DNA of 64,000 nt from Gnetum montanum (GCA_015680685.1 MNCI01008078.1:20850-84849); one strand, 5' to 3'. Positions 45,950 through 57,756 are shown, counted from the first letter of the stretch. Notes: generated from the sequence alone by a model not told the origin. Translations and numbers: made by a program.

Positions 45950-47484
45950 TGAATGAAAACTCATCCTCAAGTTCCTTACAATAATATTGGAAAGGTATGG
46001 AATTATTGAGGGGAATGGAACTAATGGGATGACATGTGAACGGATCATCATTACAAGGACTGAAAAAAATGGTGTTCATGACAACAAAGATGAACACTTT
46101 ATTACAATGACATCAAGCCTTATTTGATAGATGAGAGAGAAAGAGAGAGAGAAAGAAGTGTTGCTGCTACCAATGCCAAGATTGCGCCTTTCGTTGTCCA
46201 TCGGTAAGCATGTCATCGATCTTGCTCCTTGCATAGGTGCTTTAGCGCTGCTCCTTTCCAAGAGTTTGCTCCAGATCCAATCCATCATTTGTATGATCAC
46301 CATCTGCACACACAACACAATCTTATATTAGCAAGGGTAATTGAATCATCATGTAATTAATACCTTGATTCGGTGTAGGTTCATTGGCTAGGTTGTGGTA
46401 TGGCTAATACAGATCTGGGAATATATTAATGAGGACTACCAAAGGTGTAGGGGTTAGGAAGAAAATCAAAAATTTTGAGGCTAAGAGAAAATCAAAAAAA
46501 TCAGGCCCCATACCCCCCATGACTAATCGCGAACCTCTAGTAGCATTAGAATGGAGAAAGAAAAGGAATAAGAAAGATAGGTAAAAAGGGACAACAAAAA
46601 ACATCAGTGAAATGGATGTCAAGATGGTAATGAATAAAATAATAATTAATTACAAAATGTTAAGGGAAAGAATTTAACTAATGCTCCAAATAGGAATGTC
46701 AGTGGGTCCTCCCCAAAGCAGGCTCATGCCCTTAATTCCCTGACAAGCCCATATTCAAAGAGTCCATAGGCTCTANAAACTATCCACCTGGATAACAAGG
46801 ATGCATCTCCAAAGAGCCACCACCATTCCAACGAAACAAATAAGAGAATGGGAAGTGAGAAGATCCTTAGTTAGAGGGAACACTTTTGGTTCCATAACCA
46901 GTGCTTGTAGCACAAATTTTATTTCATCTAAGAGGTGTGCTTTGAATTCTCACTTTGTTTTTCTTTTTCTTTTGTGTTTTGTGGTTTTATGCGTGAGAAC
47001 CACACCATGCAAAGACTTCTTATTTTTATTATCTCAGCTTCTGATAGTTGGGTAACATTGGAACGGTAAGAAAACTCAAGAATAAAACATCCAAGCACGC
47101 AAGTGAAGGGCCTTGAAGTCACACCCTTTTCAATCCTTGAGTCCTTCCTTAGTTTGAGAAATACCCAATCACTGATTCATTAAAAGTTCTTATTAGAAGG
47201 GGACTGTACATTTCCAAGCTGAGAGAGACCATAGAAACTGGTAGATTGATGGATGAAGTGGTCTCATTACCTGCCATATCAAAAGAAACATACCTTAGTA
47301 TCAACATTGTGACTTAAAGGTAAAAACCAAACATTAGCAATCAATATGAAAATATTTCATACCATCATTCCAAACACTTATTGGGTGACAAACTTACAGG
47401 GTGAATCACACACACACACACAAAATGGAAAAAGTATAATGATGATGTAAAACAAAAACTAGAAAAGTTAAAGAAATTTTTAAA
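45950..47484 (-). other. R2 3' non-coding tract
   Basis: Aligns with R1 39281-41110. At the single N at 46776 about 300 bases present in R1 (about 40113-40405) are missing, so the join is incomplete. No ORF is supported. Confidence 0.7.
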
Positions 47485-47825
47485 NNNNNNNNNNNNNNNN
47501 NNNNNNNNNNNNNNNNNNNNNNNNNNNNNNNNNNNNNNNNNNNNNNNNNNNNNNNNNNNNNNNNNNNNNNNNNNNNNNNNNNNNNNNNNNNNNNNNNNNN
47601 NNNNNNNNNNNNNNNNNNNNNNNNNNNNNNNNNNNNNNNNNNNNNNNNNNNNNNNNNNNNNNNNNNNNNNNNNNNNNNNNNNNNNNNNNNNNNNNNNNNN
47701 NNNNNNNNNNNNNNNNNNNNNNNNNNNNNNNNNNNNNNNNNNNNNNNNNNNNNNNNNNNNNNNNNNNNNNNNNNNNNNNNNNNNNNNNNNNNNNNNNNNN
47801 NNNNNNNNNNNNNNNNNNNNNNNNN
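47485..47825. other. assembly gap (341 N)
   Basis: Run of N in R2 between the 3' non-coding tract and protease. The flanks correspond to R1 positions of about 41110 and 41428, so the expected content is about 320 bases of linker plus internal purine tract if R2 has the R1 structure. Confidence 0.95.
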
Positions 47826-48430
47826 GGTGTCTACTACTTGTGTGGTTGCTACATACAAGCATCTTTGTTGCAAAGTTTCAAGGGCACACCTATTACATGA
47901 AGGCATTGCCTCCATGTCATCACCCGATGAATTACTGTATGTGATGCATGGAACTTTCCTCTTCTTGATCTTTCCATAAATGTTTATCTTAGAGATTTCC
48001 AAGGAAAGATTGTAGATCCTAAGGCATGCGTCTACTGTACTTAGCCATGCCCTTCCCATTATAATTGGGAAGTCCCCTTCGTTGTTGTTAACTTCAATCA
48101 CCAAAAAATCAGCTGGGTAAGACCAACCACACACAGTGGTGATGATGTCCTCCACCAATTCCAAGGGAATGGTGATGGACTGGTTCACTAGCTCTAGTTG
48201 AATGTTTCTCTTCTTAAGTTGGGGTAGGTTCCAGGTGTGATACATCTTTTGTGAAATTAAGTTAACTCTAGAACCTGAGTCAAGAAGAGCCCTATGTGGT
48301 TTATTTTTGGCAATTTGTAAATAGATTAAGGGACTACTAGGGTCAATTAGTTTCCTAGGAAGGTGGCCTACCTTGATCCAGTCAGTTATGGTATGCGTTA
48401 ACATAACCGTATGCATTAAGCTCTGATTTT
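47826..48430 (-). pseudogene. R2 protease
   Basis: Open on the minus strand for nearly 200 codons from the Met at 48416 to the N gap. It reads MHTVMLTHTITDWIKVGHLP, then the catalytic ALLDSGSRVNLIS (DSG at 48281-48273, intact), then QSITIPLELVEDIITTVCGW, then DFPIIMGRAWLSTVDACLRI. This is the only protease here with no visible inactivating change, though gag upstream has stops. RT should follow in an autonomous element, but the gap is too short for it. The protein would cleave Gag. Confidence 0.85.
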
Positions 48431-50923
48431 GGACAGAAGGATGCTTCGAAGTGTTATATGGTGGAGTGTATATGGGCCCAACTGCTTGTTGTTATGAGAG
48501 TTTATCTGGGCTTTTGGTTCTGAAGAAAGATCTTCTCTTTTTACAGTTGTCAGAACTAGCAGTGGGTTGAATATTTACAGCTCACACAGCATGATGTTGC
48601 TGCGGTTGAGAAGGAAGTTCCCCTTGCATTGTTGGAGTAGGAGGTGTTATGGGAACTACTACTGGTGGAAGAGGTGCGGANTCCAAGTGGAACTCCACCA
48701 TAGTCCATCGGATAGCATCAGCAGTGGCAATACCCATAGTCATGGGGGATGCCATCGCCAAAACATCAGTACCCTTACCGGCAGCCTGACCCTTATGGAT
48801 ATTATGTGTAGTAGCAGATTTCTCCAAGTGACTCTATGAGTCACACAACCCCCAACCNACTGATGTTTTGGCGATGGCATCCCCCATGACTATGGGTATT
48901 GCCACTGCTGATGCTATCCGATGGACTATGGTGGAGTTCCACTTGGATAATACGTTAGTGGTTGGTGGAACTGCCTTGGGTTACCCTATGGATAAGGTAA
49001 CCTTCGGGGTGTTTGCCATTGATTGAGTGTTGGATTTAGTGCATACACCCCAGACTCTTATAGATGTGAGATGATGGGCACATCCCTTAGGATGGTCATA
49101 GTGGCAAATCTCACATCCACCATCATCGTCTATATCAGAGTCCACAACCACATCAGATTTAGTGATTTTCCCTTATCCTTGTTATGTGCAGGGCCTAAAT
49201 CTCTTCACTTTTTCTTACCTTTGTCACTACTTTGTTCTACCTTAGACTCTTCTACAATTTTTAAGATAGTTTCAATTTTAGAGTCTAATGAACTCCATAC
49301 GTTGTCTACCTTAGCCGCTATTTCTGTTGTTAATTTTTGGATTGGCAAGGTTTTCCGGTTCACCAAATCTTCAAGTGGTGACTCATCCTCTTCATCACAA
49401 AATTTCACTCCCTTCTTTCGAAGGGAGGAATCGCAGTTGTACTATTCCGCACTTTTCCTTTTTCGTAGCTCACCTTCTTCTTTTGCTACTTGTTCCAACA
49501 AGCTATGCACTTCATGGGATCTAAGTTGTGAGAGTCTCCCTTGGGCATAGGTTCCAAGGGTTCTTCTAGTTTCATGCCTTAGCCCATCCACGATGTGGCG
49601 AAGTTGATCCTGCTGAGCGTACCCATGGCCTGGGCAATGATGTAACAATGTATAGTAGTGGTCCATGGCAGCATCCAAGGGTTCGTGATGACCTTGTTTC
49701 CATCCTTGGATCTGCTTACATAAATTGGACACTTTGGAGTACGTTTGATACTTTTTGTTGAAGAGTTCTAGCATCGTACTCCACCTCCTGATGGTTTCTG
49801 GTTCTAAGGATCGGTACCAACTCTTTGCTTCTTTGGTGAGTGTCCTTGGGAACAACTTAAGTTTTTGCCACTCATTTTCTATATTTTTCAAGGCACAGGC
49901 ATCGTGGAATGCCTGTAAATGATTTTTCGGATTAGCATTGTATCCCCCTTCAAATCGTGGAATATTGTTCATGTTTAATCGTTTGATCCAACTATCTTTT
50001 AAATGCCTTGTGGGAATCCTAACTACCTTCGTTATGTCAAGCATACTTCGGGTTGTGAGTAGGGGCTCATCATGATCATCTCTTTCATGACGCCTATGAT
50101 GTCTGCATTGTTCCCTACTCTCCTTATGTCCTTGCCCTTGTCCTCTCTCTCAACTTTCCCGTCGAGGTCTTTCATCCTTCTTACCTTTATCCTCACCTTT
50201 ATGTTCATGGTGGCTGTACCCAGATGTGGAAGGAGAGGGTGAGTGATGTGAAGAAGGGGAAGAAGAAGGGGAATCATTGTCATGATGATGTTTCTTTCCT
50301 TCTCTTTAGCTGCTATGGCCCCAATCGTGATGACGATCTAAGTGCCCATCCTTAGCATGAGTAGTTATTCCCTTTATGAACAGTTGGTATTCATGGGCAT
50401 CAGAACCATGGTTATGTATCATTGATCATAGGTTATGATACCCTACCTCCTCCTCATCTTTAGGAGGGGGAACGTCGTTTGTTAGAGAACCTATGATAAG
50501 GGGTTCCTCATCTCCTATTTCCCTAAGGACATGCGGGGCTTTGCCCTTCAGAAAAGTATGTTGACTCTCGTACCTTAAGTCCCTCATACATTGGGCATCT
50601 GTGGGATAATAATCCCTTATGTCAAAATCATCTACAACGTATTCAGCGTATAATTATTGCATGCCAATCTGTGCCAAGGCATGGAAGAGCATGTTAGGGA
50701 CTAATCAATCTGGGGGTAACATGATGTTACCTTGCAAATCTCTCCATCGCAGCTATTCGTCTTGATGGAGAATAAAAGTAAAGTTGGGGATATACTCATC
50801 AGGATGAGTATATGTCATCTTATATTGTTGAGGCATTGGATGATTTTGGTTATGTGTTTTATGTTGATGACTATCTCGTGTATGATCCTTAGGTGGTGAG
50901 TTAATCTTATGAGAAGAAGGCAT
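48431..50923 (-). pseudogene. R2 gag
   Basis: Starts at 50923 (MPSSHKINSPPK), with the HPDEYIPNFTFILHQDEQL block near 50820-50760. The charged His/Ser/Lys linker is frameshifted (about 50420-50040). The capsid-like part is open from 50044 to 49442 for 200 codons. It includes LDITKVVRIPTRHLKDSWI, FEGGYNANPKNHLQAFHDAC and LFPRTLTKEAKSWYRSLEPE, then HHCPGHGYAQQDQLRHIVDG and the Glu/Lys tail. A further open piece (49408-49205) leads to a knuckle-like CEICHYDHPKG near 49105-49070. The Pro/Gln linker is scrambled by an inverted contig at 48682-48857. Confidence 0.83.
48681..48858. other. inverted contig fragment between two Ns
   Basis: Bases 48682-48857 (176) lie between single Ns and are in reverse orientation relative to R1 and E2. 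Bases 48682-48770 are the exact reverse complement of 48859-48947. Flipping the piece gives the order expected from R1 42380-42545. This is a scaffolding error and not a hairpin. Confidence 0.88.
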
Positions 50924-51043
50924 TTTTATCAGTGTGCTAATTTATTGTTATAAAATTTTTCTTTTGATTAACCTGAAGGTTCGTTAAGGCTCACAACAAA
51001 GTGAGTGATATCCCTTATGTTCTATTCGGTGCACAAACACTTA

Positions 51044-51063
51044 GTCCCCGGCAACGGTGCCAA
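51044..51063 (-). promoter_or_regulatory. R2 primer binding site (tRNA-Asp)
   Basis: The minus strand reads TTGGCACCGTTGCCGGGGAC directly inside the 5' LTR. From memory of the plant tRNA-Asp(GUC) 3' end, the PBS differs from perfect complementarity at one position over the first 18 bases after the leading T. It is the best preserved PBS in the window. Confidence 0.85.
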
Positions 51064-51937
51064 TGATGAGTGGTGAGGTACCCCTACACTCAACCATACA
51101 AAATGAGCGTAGCATGCACGATCCGGTCAAACTCCATAGACTAAATGCCTACACGCCCCATGGAACACTTGGGGTTAATTATTTGTTGTCTTCCCAGACT
51201 TACTTGTGTTTGTCACAGTGTATGGTTAAGTAAGTCTGAGGTATATGATTTTTATAGTCTTTTCTGGTTTTATCTCCTATGTTATGAGGTGAAGGGTTGA
51301 GAAAACTAACTAGCTATAACTAATGTCCTAAGTCTAAATTAACTAGCATCAGCATCCATTCCCACTTACCGTACACACCCTGAACTATGCAACTGTGGCT
51401 ACCAAACGCTAATCGTTACTGGGATTACCACATGTAACGCACGTGCTCAAAGTGGTTGTACTGAGGCACTTAACTAGGAGGAAAGGGTGAGAGAATCTAA
51501 TCACGATGAGCAGCTGATTTGTCAATGCTCGTAATCAAGTCATACTCATTCCGCACTACTGCAGGTAATAAATAACATGTAAGAAATAACAGGTAATAAA
51601 TCCTATTCCATGCACTGCAAGGTTTATCCACAAAGCTTGTCTTTATTGCTGTACACAACTTGCGTTCAGGTACAAAGCTACTCAAATAAAGATCTGTTCA
51701 CTTGGGAACTCCTACTGTGGGCACATGGAAAATATTCTATCTTTGGAGTGATCAAACTGCTAGATTTTCCCTACTTTAAGCCTAGGATGGGAAATGAGGG
51801 GAGTGCCGCCTCTTATTTATAGATTTAGCAGCAGACCGTGATATCGTGTACGTGACATCGCAGAGGATGACGTGATATCGTGTACGTGATATCACATGGG
51901 ATGCGATATCGCAGCTTGTGCATATCGCATCTCATCA
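51064..51937 (-). repeat. R2 5' LTR
   Basis: 874 bases, TGATGAG to CTCATCA. U3 (51835-51935) carries GATATC palindromes with GTGATATC variants, and TATA is near 51822-51815. It matches the R1 LTRs more closely than any other LTR here. Confidence 0.92.
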
Positions 51938-52230
51938 ACTATTCAAATAATTAGTCACCTAACACTTGATATCATAGAACAACACCTCAACCAATAAGTC
52001 ACATGAGTATTTTATTTACTGATGAGATTACCCTCAAAAAGATAAAATAATAAATTGGAAATGAAAACAATATAAAACAAAAAATTGTAAAATCAAAGAA
52101 AATGAAAATCATTTACTAATTTTGCTTGTTAGAATGGAGGATATCCCCCATAACTAAAATTTTGAGCATGACTAGAATTAATAAATAGAAAATATGGATC
52201 CATGCATGTGGGAAATATTAGAGTATGGTC
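51938..52230 (-). other. R3 3' non-coding tract, right part, with internal purine tract
   Basis: The minus strand reads TTATGGGGGATATCC at about 52153-52139, followed by a T-rich run. This is the equivalent of E2 12608-12740 and E3 23850-24000. Homology to the E3 pre-tract sequence extends about 70-100 bases upstream. It then passes into gag-linker sequence, so the pol deletion junction is near 52220-52260. Confidence 0.6.
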
Positions 52231-54420
52231 ATATCCAAACCACGGGGTGTATTTTGATGTGGTGGCTAGAATGTAGCCAACTTGGGGTTTACACATTTGA
52301 TTAAAGTTAGCATAGTGGGGAAAATTATAAGATGTGGTTAATTGATAAGAATTTGACTTTAAGATTGTATGCAAGGATCAATATGTCTCCATTGGGCTGC
52401 ATGGTTGTTGGAGTGTTGATTGGTGGCCCAGATAGAGTAATAGGAGGCATTGAGTTTGTGGAGGTAGATGCATCATAGTGTTGAACTTGTGCTGAGTTGC
52501 AGGATGCTGTGGTTTTGGAACCATGATGTCTTTTTCTGTGGTCCTGCCAAGAGAAAGAATGCTTTCAATGTCGTGGAGGGTTCCCATTGTTGTTGATAGT
52601 AGTAGCACAAGTAATGTTCATGGGTTGATGTTGTGTTGCAAAACCTTATGGCACAACTGTTGGTGATGTAGAAGGAGGTGAATGATGAGAATATTGAGGG
52701 TGAAGAGAAGTGTAAGGTACATGAGGTGGTGACCTTGGCAAAGAGGGCATGAGTTGATAGTACTTAGGAGAATGATAATGATGTGGTGAAGTAGAGGATG
52801 ATGATCTGGTTGGAGAAATAGGATGTTGAATGTAGTAAGCATTTGGCATTGGGACATACAAAGGATATGGTTAGGTTGGCGATGGCCTCCCCCACGACTG
52901 GGGCTTTTGCCATTGTGGTTGAACATGATATTTCTATATGAAATTTGGATGTAATATTCCTCCGCAATGCTCATGTAAATCTAACAAAACTAAGCATTGA
53001 CCTTTGGGGTGATCATACAAACAAATGTTGCATTGATATGTGAAGCTCGGAGTTGAGTTCTTATTCTTATTATCTTCTATCCTTTGTTTTGATTATTGTG
53101 TGGTGTTCTATCCTATTTCTTGATTTGGCATAATTTTATCTCTACTATTGTTAGCATATTCTCCATATTTTCCATCCACCCACTCTATCATCTTATTAAT
53201 CATTACCTCGATTTCATCTAGTGATTGTTGCATTGGCAAAGGTAGAAATGGTGGCACATCCTCAAGGTGAGTTGATTTCTCATCTTTATGGTTATCGACC
53301 TTTGCTAATTTGAGATTTTAGTCCCATTGAGAGGGTTCAACATTATCCCATTTAGCAATTTCTCTTTCTTCTTTTTCTACTTGCTTAAGAGTTGATGGGT
53401 TTGTAGCTCATATAGTTGACCTTGGGCATACATCCCTAGGGTTTCCCTTATGTCATTATGGAGTCCATCTATGATATGGTACAATAGCCTCTCCTCGAAG
53501 AACCCATGGCCTGGGTAGTTGTTTAATAGTGCATAATATCTTTCTAAGGCCATGTCCAAGGGTTCATGTTGTGCTTGTTTTCATTCTTGGATTTGTCTCC
53601 TCAAGGCTGACACTCTTGCATAGGTTTGATATCTTTTGTTGAAGAGTTCTACCATTGTTGACCAACTACAGATTGATTTTGGTTTTAATGATCTGTACCA
53701 TACTTTTGCTTGTTGAATGAGTGTTATAGGAAAGAGCTTAAGTTTTTTCCACCCATTATCGATATTATTCCATACAAAGGCATCATAGAAGGCTTGTATA
53801 TGCTATTGTGGATCTGAATCATAGCCTCCCACAAACTTGAAAAAGTTGTTTAAATCAAGCCTAGGTAGATGGCTTTCTTTACGATGCCTGTAGGATATTT
53901 GAATAGCCTCTTGTATAGGCATTAGGATCTTAGTGGCCAGCAGGGGTTCATCATCACTAAGTAGGTTGTGAGTTTGCGCATTGAGATGATGTTGTCCTTG
54001 TTCATGTTGGCATTCTCGATTTTCTTTGTGAGCTTGATTTTTAGTTCTACGCCAATCCCTTGGAAGATAGTCATTCATGTCACAATCTAACATTGAAGGA
54101 GTAGAGGAAGAGAAAGAACTAAAAAACTTATCCTAACTTTTGTAAGTCTTCCAATCATCCCTGGACAAATTCTTGTTAACTATTAAGAAGATCCTAGGCC
54201 TTACAAGCCCCTTCATTCTATGGGATGTTCCATCCTCGCTAGAGGTGCTAGAGTTGGATGACAAGAGTCCTTGAGTGTCGTTGGGGTGATCATGATCATA
54301 GGAGACCCTTGCATAGGATAGAGTACTCTTAACTTCATCTTCATCATCATATATGTCATTGGTTCTCCAATGAATTGCCTTACTAGTTGTTGCATTTTCA
54401 TGGTCTTGTGAGAGAGACAT
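52231..54420 (-). pseudogene. R3 gag
   Basis: Minus strand from 54420 (MSLSQDHENATT). The N-terminal block differs from R1/R2 and has an acidic DIYDDEDEVKSTLSYARVSY segment. The middle (54093-53803) has DDEPLLATKILMPIQEAIQI, SHLPRLDLNNFFKFVGGYDS. The open piece 53559-53377 has LNNYPGHGFFEERLLYHIID and RETLGMYAQGQL, matching the R1 capsid region. The knuckle-like motif CNICLYDHPKGQC lies near 53032-52994. A Pro/His/Ser-rich linker (about 52880-52640) follows. It is more diverged from R1, R2 and E2 than those are from each other. Multiple stops are present and no protease follows. Confidence 0.78.
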
Positions 54421-54533
54421 TGTTATGAATTGTGTGTGACTTAGTTGAAATTAATTTCTTTTCTAAAAGATATATCATGAATACTTTGTTACAACAATAT
54501 TGTATGTTGTAACTAATCTAAATAACTAGCACC

Positions 54534-54553
54534 ATCCCTGGCAAAGGTGCCAA
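54534..54553 (-). promoter_or_regulatory. R3 primer binding site (tRNA-Asp type)
   Basis: The minus strand reads TTGGCACCTTTGCCAGGGAT directly inside the 5' LTR. Confidence 0.8.
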
Positions 54554-54965
54554 TGATCAGTGGCGAGGTACCCCTACACTCAACCATATGAATATGAGTG
54601 TTCATGCACGATCCGGTTGAACTTTGTGGACAGGCTAGTTGTGTTATCTAGATCATTATATGTTGATCGCAATTCGTTGTCTTCCCACTTGGACTAGTAT
54701 TTGCTTCATCACGTATGATTTAGTCCAAAGTGAGATGTATGATGTGGGCCTAAACTAGTGCTACTCCTAAAGGTAATGGAAAATAACTTTTTTTTAGCTA
54801 AGAGGGAGTGGGAGAAGAGAATCTAAGCTAGCCTAAGTGTAATGAGTATCTGTCCTTAATCATCTATACACATCTTGGACCTCATGTACTACTTCTGGGA
54901 TTATCAAGTGTATATTACTTGAGTGCTCCTAGATACACTACTAGGATACCAAGTAGTCACACTTG
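54554..54965 (-). repeat. R3 5' LTR, truncated
   Basis: Begins TGATCAGTGGCGAGG in the plus sequence and aligns with 34851-35255. Homology stops at about 54965 after 'gtagtcacactt', so U3, TATA and about 500 bases are missing. Confidence 0.82.
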
Positions 54966-56708
54966 GAGACAAATCCAAAACTTAAGCAAAGCCTCAAGTA
55001 TCAAAGACCTAGAATTGTGATACCAAACTCAATTTCTTAGATGTCAAACTAAGGAAAAAGTTAAAATGTATGTGTGAATGAAGGTCTGAAAATGTAAAAA
55101 AAGAATGACAAAAAGGAAATATAAGCTCTTAGAGGTTGTTCTAAGATACTAAAAATGATAAAATATTATCATATTTTGTATTCAAGTTTTTAGACATTAT
55201 AGGTAACCCTAGAAGCTATGGTGTTTTTGTTTTCTTAATTTCACAATACCTAGAAATTGGGGATCAATTTATAAAATTTTCTTACCTTTTCATGTGGCAT
55301 TTTCTAACATCATAAAAATTTATTATGACCTTGTCATGGGATCATAATGGATTAGGAAGGACACCTCATGATTCATGCTAGTAACATGAACAACTTTTTC
55401 TTTTGGACAGTTCACATAGAAAGTTTTTTTGAGGATAAAAAATGAAAGAAATAACTCAAAACTTTAATTATAGTTGAGAATTTAAAAAATCGAGAAAAAG
55501 AAAAAACATAATCAAAAGTGGTTAAACCAAGTTAAAACATTAATTAACATCCCATGGATGATAACAAATCTCATAATTTCATCAAAATATAGAAAATAAT
55601 AATAATATATGGGATATGAGAATTTAGGAATTTTATTAAACAACTATTAAATAAACTAAGATTGACCAAATAAATTTGTGTGAAAAACAAAGAAAATCCC
55701 ATCAAATGAAGAAAAATTGTTGAATTACCCTACCTAAATTGATAGTGCTACAAAAAGGATCCTTACTAGCATTTGATGTCCCAAATAGGATTCTAATTCT
55801 AAGAAAAATTATAAGTTAATGATGGAATTTAAGTAAGATATAAAAATATGGTATAGTGAAGGTTCTAGTTGTTAGTGTAGATCTAAATCTAGCTCCTATT
55901 CAATCTAGCAAAATCTTCCTTTTAGCTCTATCTTGTAGATGTTAGTCATGTAATTGGATGATCTCTCATGAAGTAGTTGCCTAGTATATATTCTTACAAG
56001 GGCTTAGTAGTGTTGGAAAAAACGAATAATCTCATGAAAAAATAAAAATAAAAATAAAAATAAATCCTAATTCTAAAAATATATTTAAATTATTTTTCTA
56101 GTATGGGTTGATACGTAGCACTAGCCTAATGGGCATCTCCTGTGACAAAGGTAATAGCTATGACTAACTCCAAGTTAACAATTATGTCTAAGCCCCAAAC
56201 TAATAACAAAGTTGAANGGGTGTTGAAACCAAAAACAAGTGAAACATAGGTGTACACCAAGATATGTAGTCAAATTAAAATTTTATATAACTAAGTATTA
56301 CCCATTGGAATGGAACAAATGATTTAGAACTTCCAATTTAAGTGTCTTACCACTAGGCTCACAACTCATTTTTTGAAAAAAAAATGAAAATAAGACATTA
56401 AAATACATTTAATTAAAAGACTATTTAAATGGTAGAGTAAGTCACATAGCACAAAATATAAATTCATAGTCAACCATAATAAAAGAATAATAAAGCATAT
56501 ACATAGGTTAGCTAAAATGACATCTAGGATTAAAATGATAAGCATACCAAGGGGTAATGAGTGCCTTAGGTAGGGGTGTTACACTCTTTCCCTCTTAAGA
56601 ATCTTCTTCCTGAAAGATCTTAACATGTGTGGTATACAAATCTTTCTCCACTTTTCATGTTTCTTCTTGTACTTCATATCTTTCCTAGATAACCTTTACC
56701 ATCAAAAT
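54966..56708. other. AT-rich sequence with a possible chromovirus-type LTR edge
   Basis: No coding sequence is supported. Near the right end the minus strand reads TTAAGAGGGAAAGAG followed by TGTAACACCCC (about 56600-56571). This is the usual PPT plus LTR start of several plant chromovirus elements, so 54966-56582 may be largely a minus-strand LTR of a different lineage. A partner LTR is not seen. A single N at 56217 marks a join. Confidence 0.4.
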
Positions 56709-57600
56709 TGATGAATCATAGTTCAATTGGCTACAATGACGAGGCCTCGTTGATGCATCGTATCATGTGTTTATGAGGCCATATCAACATAGTATCTATA
56801 TTCAGCTATAAATATGCATTCACTAGCCACATTTATGGCAATAGAGATTTTTTAGTAGAAAGCTCTTGCAGTTTATTTATTTGAGAGTTAGAATTTTCCT
56901 CTCAAGTGGTTGTAGTAGAAGTTATTAAGTGTACAAATTTTTATTTGAGGATTATTCCACCTTAGCATGATAGTGTGTGCAGCAATAAAGACGAGCTTTC
57001 TAATAAACCATGTAGCACTTTGGATATATTAAGTATTTTATTTATGCATTTAATGTTTTCAATTATTTATTAAATTTTTTCAATTATTTATCAAATATTT
57101 TCCAGTAATTAACTTAATGAAGCAATTAAGCAAGAGAGATTAAACACATAAGTATGACCACTTCAAGTGTAACACTTATTCACTTGGTAATTCTAACAGC
57201 ATTATTGCTTGGTACACCTAGTAGCATAGCACTTAGTTAGTTAATCCAATTACTTTGGGTTCAAGATTTGTGTGGAAAGTGGGACCAAATTCTTATGTTA
57301 GGACTAGTTAGACATTAGTTAATTAGTTAATTTAAATTAGTTAATCCAATTACTTTTATCTTCATTTGAACACCAAACCATAAAATAAAAAATGATAAAA
57401 ATCAGATGCCTCAATTACACTTAACCATACTAAGGTACATCACAAGTGTAATTGGGAAGACAATGATTGACCTTAAGGCAAAGATTCACTTCCTAGAAGA
57501 CTAGTGCATGAAAACTACAAAGTCTATGGAATTTGGTTGGATCACACATGAACACTTGTGATTCATATGGTTGGGCATAGGGGTACCTCGCTACTCATCA
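56709..57600 (+). repeat. E4 5' LTR
   Basis: 892 bases, TGATGAATCA to CTCATCA. U3 has GACGAGGCCTCGTTGA (about 56739), as in E3. TATAAATA is at about 56807. Confidence 0.87.
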
Positions 57601-57620
57601 TTGGCATCATTGCTAGGTAC
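57601..57620 (+). promoter_or_regulatory. E4 primer binding site (tRNA-Asp type)
   Basis: TTGGCATCATTGCTAGGTAC follows the LTR, a mutated copy of the E3 PBS. Confidence 0.75.
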
Positions 57621-57756
57621 TTTGTTTGTTAAAACATGTGCTATTTAGATTTAAGTGAATACCATTAATATCATTGTATGAACCTCAAGGTCAATATCAT
57701 TCCCACTATACATATAATTATAAAAGCACACTGATAATTTTATTTTGTTTAGCAAA

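Larger units (their letters stand above)
37567..51937 (-). mobile_element. R2, minus-strand gag-protease element, hosting R1
   Basis: 5' LTR is 51064-51937 and 3' LTR is split by R1 (37567-38127 and 45634-45937). Own body is 45938-51063: PBS, gag, Pro/Gln linker, protease, an N gap, the 3' non-coding tract and PPT. RT, RNase H and integrase are not seen. The 341-base N run covers the place where R1 has its pol deletion, and the equivalent R1 span is about 320 bases, so R2 very probably shares that deletion. The flanking 5-mers are ACTGC (37562-37566) and ACTAT (51938-51942), an imperfect duplication. Confidence 0.85.
34851..54965 (-). mobile_element. R3, minus-strand non-autonomous element hosting R2 and R1
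   Basis: The 3' LTR (34851-35761) and a 5' LTR cut short at about 54965 face the same way and share sequence not found in the R1/R2 LTRs. Own body sequence is 35762-37566 and 51938-54553. It comprises PBS, gag (52980-54420 plus a linker), a 3' non-coding tract starting at a purine tract, the two ends of an aORF and the PPT. No protease, RT, RNase H or integrase is found in R3 sequence. R2 inserted into its 3' non-coding tract. The far-right target duplication cannot be tested because the 5' LTR is truncated. Confidence 0.75.

Noticed and set aside
47365-48416. Long minus-strand ORFs spanning the N run as single genes
   Set aside because: Both ORFs run through 341 unknown bases. Only the part right of the gap (R2 protease) is supported.
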